From: Pollutimonas sp036675955
Lineage (GTDB): Bacteria; Pseudomonadota; Gammaproteobacteria; Burkholderiales; Burkholderiaceae_B
Direction of reading: 5' to 3'
DNA: 17,985 nt
NCBI GenBank assembly: GCA_036675955.1
Contig: JAKFDW010000391.1
Span: 1 to 17,985 of the forward strand
The translations under genes and the position numbers were made by a program. Each line of letters starts with the position of its first letter. Position 1 is the stretch's first letter. Below are positions 14,611 to 17,985 of the stretch, piece by piece. Under the pieces are notes generated by a model. That model made no database searches and was not told the DNA's origin. It was given only the letters and a program-made list of their open reading frames with translations.

Positions 14611-17238
14611 TCAAGCCAATCCCATGCGTTCGCGCACCCATGCGTCGGCACCGGCTATTGCACCGGCAAGCGCGGCGACATCGGTGCCGCCGCCCATGGC
14701 CATGTCCGGGCGTCCGCCGCCCTTGCCGCCCACCTGCGAGGCCACGAGACCAACGAGGTCGCCGGCCTTGACCTTGCCGGTAAGGTCGGCGGTAACGCCG
14801 GCAACAAGGCTGATCTTGCCGTCAGCCACAGTGGCCAGCAGCACCACGGCCGACTTCAGGCGGTCTTTGAGCTGATCGACCATGCCGCGCAAGGCCTTGG
14901 CTTCGACACCCGACAGGCCGGCAACCAGCAACTTGGACTCGCCATTCAGGTCGACGGCCTGACTGGCGAGATCGTTGCCCGCGGCGGCGGCCTGCTTGCT
15001 GCGCAGCTGGTCGAGATCGCGCTCCAGGCCTTTGATCTGGCCCTGCAGCAGCACGATGCGGTCTGCGAGTTCAGCAGGCTGGGTCTTGAGCAAGCCGGCC
15101 GCACGCAACAGGGTGTCGTTGGTTTGCTGGACCCATTTGACCGCGTTGTCGCCAGTAATGGCTTCCACGCGACGCACGCCAGCGGCGACGCCGCCCTCGG
15201 AGAGTATCTTGAACAGGCCAATGTCGCCCGTGCGCGCGACGTGGGTGCCCCCGCACAATTCGCGTGAAGAACCGATATCCAGCACGCGCACGACATCGCC
15301 GTATTTTTCGCCGAACAGCGCCATGGCGCCGCCCTGCACTGCCTCGTCGTAGGGCAGCAATTGCGCATTGGTGGCATGGTTGTCCAGCACTTCCGCATTG
15401 ACGATCTGTTCGACTTCGGCAATTTGATCGGCCGTCATCGGAGCGTCGTGTGCAAAATCGAACCGCGTCTTGTCGGCATCGACCAGCGAGCCGCGTTGCT
15501 GGACATGGGCGCCCAGAACCTGGCGCAAAGCCTTGTGCATCAGGTGCGTAGCCGAATGGTTGCGCATCGTGCGCGCACGCTGAATGGCATCCACCTGCGC
15601 ATCGACTGTGTCGCCCACGGTAAGCGTGCCTTCGAGCAGCTTGCCGTGATGGCCGAAGACGCCATTCTGGATTTTCTGGGTGTCGGCGACCTGGAATCGC
15701 GATCCGCTGCCCTGTAGCAGCCCGGCGTCGCCCGCCTGGCCGCCGGACTCGGCGTAGAACGGCGTGGCGTCAAGCACCACGATCGCGTCCTGGCCCGCCG
15801 CCAGTGTATCGACAGATGTTCCGTCGACATACAAGGCAGTGATCTTGCCCTGGCTTGCCAGGCTTTCGTATCCTTCGAAACGAGTTTCCGACCCGCTATA
15901 GGAGAGACCTTCCACCGCCTTGAACTTGCCTGCGGCACGCGCCTGGGTGCGCTGACGGTTCATGGCGACTTCGAAACCTTCGTGGTCGACGTTCACATTG
16001 CGCTCGCGGCAGATATCTGCTGTGAGGTCTACCGGGAAGCCGTAAGTATCGTAGAGCGTGAACAGCGTTTGACCATCGAGCACGCCATGCTCGGCAATGC
16101 CCGCCAGGGCGGAATCGAGGATTTTCATGCCGTTTTCCAGCGTTTCGCTGAACCGCTCTTCTTCCTGCTTTATCACCTGCTCGACACGCGACTGCTGTGC
16201 GGCGAGTTCGGGATAGGCGGCGCCCATTTCGGCAACCAGGTCGCCCACCAGGCGATAGAAGAACGTTCCGGACTGCCCCAGCTTGTGCCCGTGCCGCAAG
16301 GCGCGGCGCACAATGCGGCGCAATACATAGCCACGGCCTTCATTGCTGGGAATAACGCCGTCGACAATAAGAAAACTGCAGGCACGAATATGGTCGGCAA
16401 TGACTTTGAGCGAGTTGCTGTCGAGATCGCTTGCCCCGGTTTCGCGCGCCGCTGCCTTGATGAGCGACTGAAACAGATCGATTTCGTAGTTGGAATGCAC
16501 GTGCTGCAAAACTGCGGCAATGCGCTCGAGACCCATGCCGGTATCCACACAGGGCTTGGGCAGTTGCGGCATATTGCCCGCGGCATCGCGCTCGAACTGC
16601 ATGAAGACGAGGTTCCAGATCTCGATGTAGCGGTCGCCGTCTTCTTCGGGCGACCCCGGAGGCCCGCCCCAGATTTCGGGGCCGTGATCATAGAAAATTT
16701 CCGAACACGGACCGCAAGGCCCGGTGTCGGCCATTTGCCAGAAGTTGTCCGAAGCATAACGGGCGCCCTTGTTGTCGCCTATGCGTATGATGCGTTCGGT
16801 CGGGACACCGATTTCCTTTGCCCAAATATCGTAGGCTTCGTCGTCTTCGTGATAGACGGTGACCCATAGCTTTTCGGCAGGCAGTTTGTAGACCGAAGTA
16901 AGCAATTCCCACGCTTGCTGAATCGCTTCGCGCTTGAAGTAGTCGCCGAAGCTGAAGTTGCCCAGCATTTCGAAGAAGGTGTGATGCCTGGCCGTGTAGC
17001 CCACGTTCTCAAGATCGTTGTGCTTGCCGCCCGCGCGCACGCAGCGCTGAGAAGACGTGGCGCGGCTGTAGGGACGAGTGTCTTTCCCGGTGAATACGTC
17101 CTTGAATTGCACCATGCCGGCATTAGTGAACAATAAAGTGGGATCATTGCCCGGCACCAACGAGGACGACGGCACGACCTGGTGCCCTTTCGACTCGAAG
17201 AAAGACAGGAACTTCTGGCGTATTTCGGAGGTTTTCAT
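14611..17238 (-). CDS. alaS: alanine--tRNA ligase
   Basis: AlaRS is a class II synthetase that charges tRNA-Ala and clears Ser/Gly mischarging. The 875-residue protein is full length. The catalytic domain includes NDPTLLFTNAGMVQFKDVF (31-49), HHTFFEMLGNFSFGDYFK (85-102), DTGPCGPCSEI (171-181) and GMGLERIAAV (234-243). The editing domain has HxxxH at 561-565 (NHSATHLMHKALR) and the second metal-ligand pair in CGGTH (662-666). A coiled-coil linker (about 725-752) leads to the C-Ala domain (KAGDLVGLVASQVGGKGGGR). The ATG at 17236-17238 fits the family N-terminus, but the leader has no Shine-Dalgarno. tusA-like follows after four bases, and an xdhC-like gene lies upstream on the same strand. Confidence 0.98.
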   Translation of the reverse strand: MKTSEIRQKFLSFFESKGHQVVPSSSLVPGNDPTLLFTNAGMVQFKDVFTGKDTRPYSRATSSQRCVRAGGKHNDLENVGYTARHHTFFEMLGNFSFGDYFKREAIQQAWELLTSVYKLPAEKLWVTVYHEDDEAYDIWAKEIGVPTERIIRIGDNKGARYASDNFWQMADTGPCGPCSEIFYDHGPEIWGGPPGSPEEDGDRYIEIWNLVFMQFERDAAGNMPQLPKPCVDTGMGLERIAAVLQHVHSNYEIDLFQSLIKAAARETGASDLDSNSLKVIADHIRACSFLIVDGVIPSNEGRGYVLRRIVRRALRHGHKLGQSGTFFYRLVGDLVAEMGAAYPELAAQQSRVEQVIKQEEERFSETLENGMKILDSALAGIAEHGVLDGQTLFTLYDTYGFPVDLTADICRERNVNVDHEGFEVAMNRQRTQARAAGKFKAVEGLSYSGSETRFEGYESLASQGKITALYVDGTSVDTLAAGQDAIVVLDATPFYAESGGQAGDAGLLQGSGSRFQVADTQKIQNGVFGHHGKLLEGTLTVGDTVDAQVDAIQRARTMRNHSATHLMHKALRQVLGAHVQQRGSLVDADKTRFDFAHDAPMTADQIAEVEQIVNAEVLDNHATNAQLLPYDEAVQGGAMALFGEKYGDVVRVLDIGSSRELCGGTHVARTGDIGLFKILSEGGVAAGVRRVEAITGDNAVKWVQQTNDTLLRAAGLLKTQPAELADRIVLLQGQIKGLERDLDQLRSKQAAAAGNDLASQAVDLNGESKLLVAGLSGVEAKALRGMVDQLKDRLKSAVVLLATVADGKISLVAGVTADLTGKVKAGDLVGLVASQVGGKGGGRPDMAMGGGTDVAALAGAIAGADAWVRERMGLA

Positions 17239-17242
17239 TGCA

Positions 17243-17302
17243 GAAAAACACTAATTGATAAGTAACCCTTGATTATAGGGGTTGTTTTACGAAAAACACT
17301 AA
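17243..17302 (-). promoter_or_regulatory. alaS promoter region with flanking direct repeats and an inverted repeat over the -10
   Basis: On the minus strand a perfect -10 TATAAT lies at 17272-17277, about 34 bases before the alaS ATG; no good -35 is found at the proper distance. The -10 sits inside an inverted repeat, AACCC (17279-17283) with GGGTT (17264-17268). The whole unit is flanked by an exact 12-base direct repeat, TTAGTGTTTTTC, at 17291-17302 and 17243-17254. The upstream copy contains the TAG stop of the xdhC-like gene. A start near 17265 would give a leader of about 27 bases. Together this looks like a regulated promoter, possibly self-controlled, since E. coli AlaRS represses its own gene by binding around its promoter. 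That parallel is inference. Confidence 0.5.
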
Positions 17303-17985
17303 GCAGGAATGAAGGCAAGCAGCTGGGCCACCGCGGAGATGGCAATGGCCGCCGGCAGTTTGCCGGGGGTGGCTACCACGCCGATCGGACACTGAACGCG
17401 TTGAACCAGCTCTTCGGGAAAGCGTAGCCGCAGGCGCGACGCGAACCGGGCCCCTTTGCTTCGGGATCCGATCAGCCCCAGAAACCGGAAAGACCTATGT
17501 TGTAAAACCGCTTCAATTATCTGAAGATCCAGTGCGTGGCTATGCGTAAGCACCAACCAGCACGCCTCATCCGGCAGATCGGGGACGTCGTCCGCATCAC
17601 CCTGCAGGACGCGCACGTTGCCGGGCACGCTGGCAGGCCAGCAGTCCGGCCGCGGGTCCAGCCAGATCACCCGCAGCGGCAGACCGCCCAGCAGTTGCAC
17701 AATGGCCTGACCGACATGACCGGCGCCGCAAACCACCACATTCAGTGCCGGCACTGTCCATAAATCCACCCACCGGTTGGTGGCTGGGTCCCAGCCGCCC
17801 GCCGTGCCGGCGCACTGTCCCCGGTCAAGGACTTCAAGATGAGGCGGCAGGTCGTCGGCCATGGACAGGGATCGCCGCAGGCCATGGCCATTTTCCAGGG
17901 CCGCCAGCAAAGTCCGGCCCCACGCCAGATCATCATGCGTCAAGCGCTCGAAGGCCAGCCAGGTCACGCCGCCGCAACATTGCCC
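17299..17985 (-). CDS. xdhC: XdhC-family molybdoenzyme accessory protein (5' end beyond the right window edge)
   Basis: XdhC binds molybdenum cofactor and supports its sulfuration and insertion into xanthine dehydrogenase. The visible 228 residues read through to the last base, beginning GQCCGG, which is part of the XdhC-type LGQCCGG motif. The GTG at 17965-17967 is therefore an internal valine, not the start, and the N-terminal XdhC/CoxI domain lies outside. A Rossmann domain follows: VVVCGAGHVGQAIVQLL (83-99 of the visible part), then VIWLDPRPD, LTHSHALDLQIIEAVL, FLGLIGSRSKGARFASRL and a CPIGV...GKLPAAIAISAVAQLLA tail. The closing motif departs slightly from the commoner CPIGL-GI-GKEP form. 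Xanthine dehydrogenase genes (xdhA, xdhB) would be expected off the right edge. Other XdhC/CoxF-family roles are possible without that context. Confidence 0.87.
   Translation of the reverse strand, partial: GQCCGGVTWLAFERLTHDDLAWGRTLLAALENGHGLRRSLSMADDLPPHLEVLDRGQCAGTAGGWDPATNRWVDLWTVPALNVVVCGAGHVGQAIVQLLGGLPLRVIWLDPRPDCWPASVPGNVRVLQGDADDVPDLPDEACWLVLTHSHALDLQIIEAVLQHRSFRFLGLIGSRSKGARFASRLRLRFPEELVQRVQCPIGVVATPGKLPAAIAISAVAQLLAFIPA

Noticed and set aside
14607..14651. GTG start adding 15 residues to the TusA-family gene
   Set aside because: It would overlap alaS by 41 bases, and the added residues do not resemble the family; the ATG at 14606 gives the usual length.
1..17985. tRNA or rRNA genes, CRISPR arrays, insertion sequences, prophage, toxin-antitoxin or defence genes
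   Set aside because: None is visible; nearly all sequence is taken up by recognised housekeeping genes with uniform codon use.

Overview
This window is a stretch of conserved housekeeping chromosome from a betaproteobacterium. It is most likely from the order Burkholderiales, family Alcaligenaceae: the proteins read like Bordetella/Achromobacter/Pusillimonas orthologues, and the minus-strand order ndk-rlmN-rodZ-ispG-hisS-yfgM-bamB-der-hisC-hfq is one I associate with that group. The moderate-to-high GC looks lower than in Bordetella proper and would fit a Pusillimonas-like genus, but that is inference. Almost every base is coding. I see no rRNA, tRNA, CRISPR, insertion sequence, prophage or sign of recent transfer.

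Layout. (1) Positions 1-9325 hold a long minus-strand cluster, read right to left: ndk, rlmN, a short rodZ-like gene, ispG, hisS, yfgM-like, bamB, der, hisC, and then hfq, cut by the left edge. Spacing is tight. Four junctions are 4-base NTGA overlaps, two are 2-3 base gaps and one is 21 bases; larger gaps appear only between ndk and the rlmN ATG and before hfq. (2) Positions 9326-9609 are a divergent control region between ndk (minus) and valS (plus). (3) valS at 9610-12474 is the only plus-strand gene. (4) valS converges on a minus-strand ribosome-maturation operon, rpsP-rimM-trmD (14235 to 12500), which has a good promoter at 14271-14300. (5) Upstream of it, also on the minus strand, lie alaS and a TusA-family gene 4 bases apart. 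At the right edge is the C-terminal part of an XdhC-family molybdoenzyme accessory gene whose 5' end is outside the window.

How the genes work together. Most serve translation and RNA quality: three aminoacyl-tRNA synthetases (HisRS, ValRS, AlaRS), RlmN (m2A in 23S rRNA and tRNA), TrmD (m1G37 in tRNA), RimM (30S maturation), S16, Der (50S assembly GTPase), Hfq and a TusA-like sulfur carrier. A second group serves the envelope: BamB, the YfgM-like anchored TPR protein, the RodZ-like protein and IspG (isoprenoid precursors for undecaprenyl phosphate and quinones). HisC, Ndk and XdhC are metabolic or accessory.

No undescribed system is evident. The points worth a second look are modest: a RodZ-like protein without a periplasmic domain, no pilF/pilW between rlmN and rodZ, no rplS after trmD, serial NTGA overlaps with non-ATG starts (TTG for der, GTG for hisC), a repeat-flanked alaS promoter, and synthetase genes without Shine-Dalgarno sequences.
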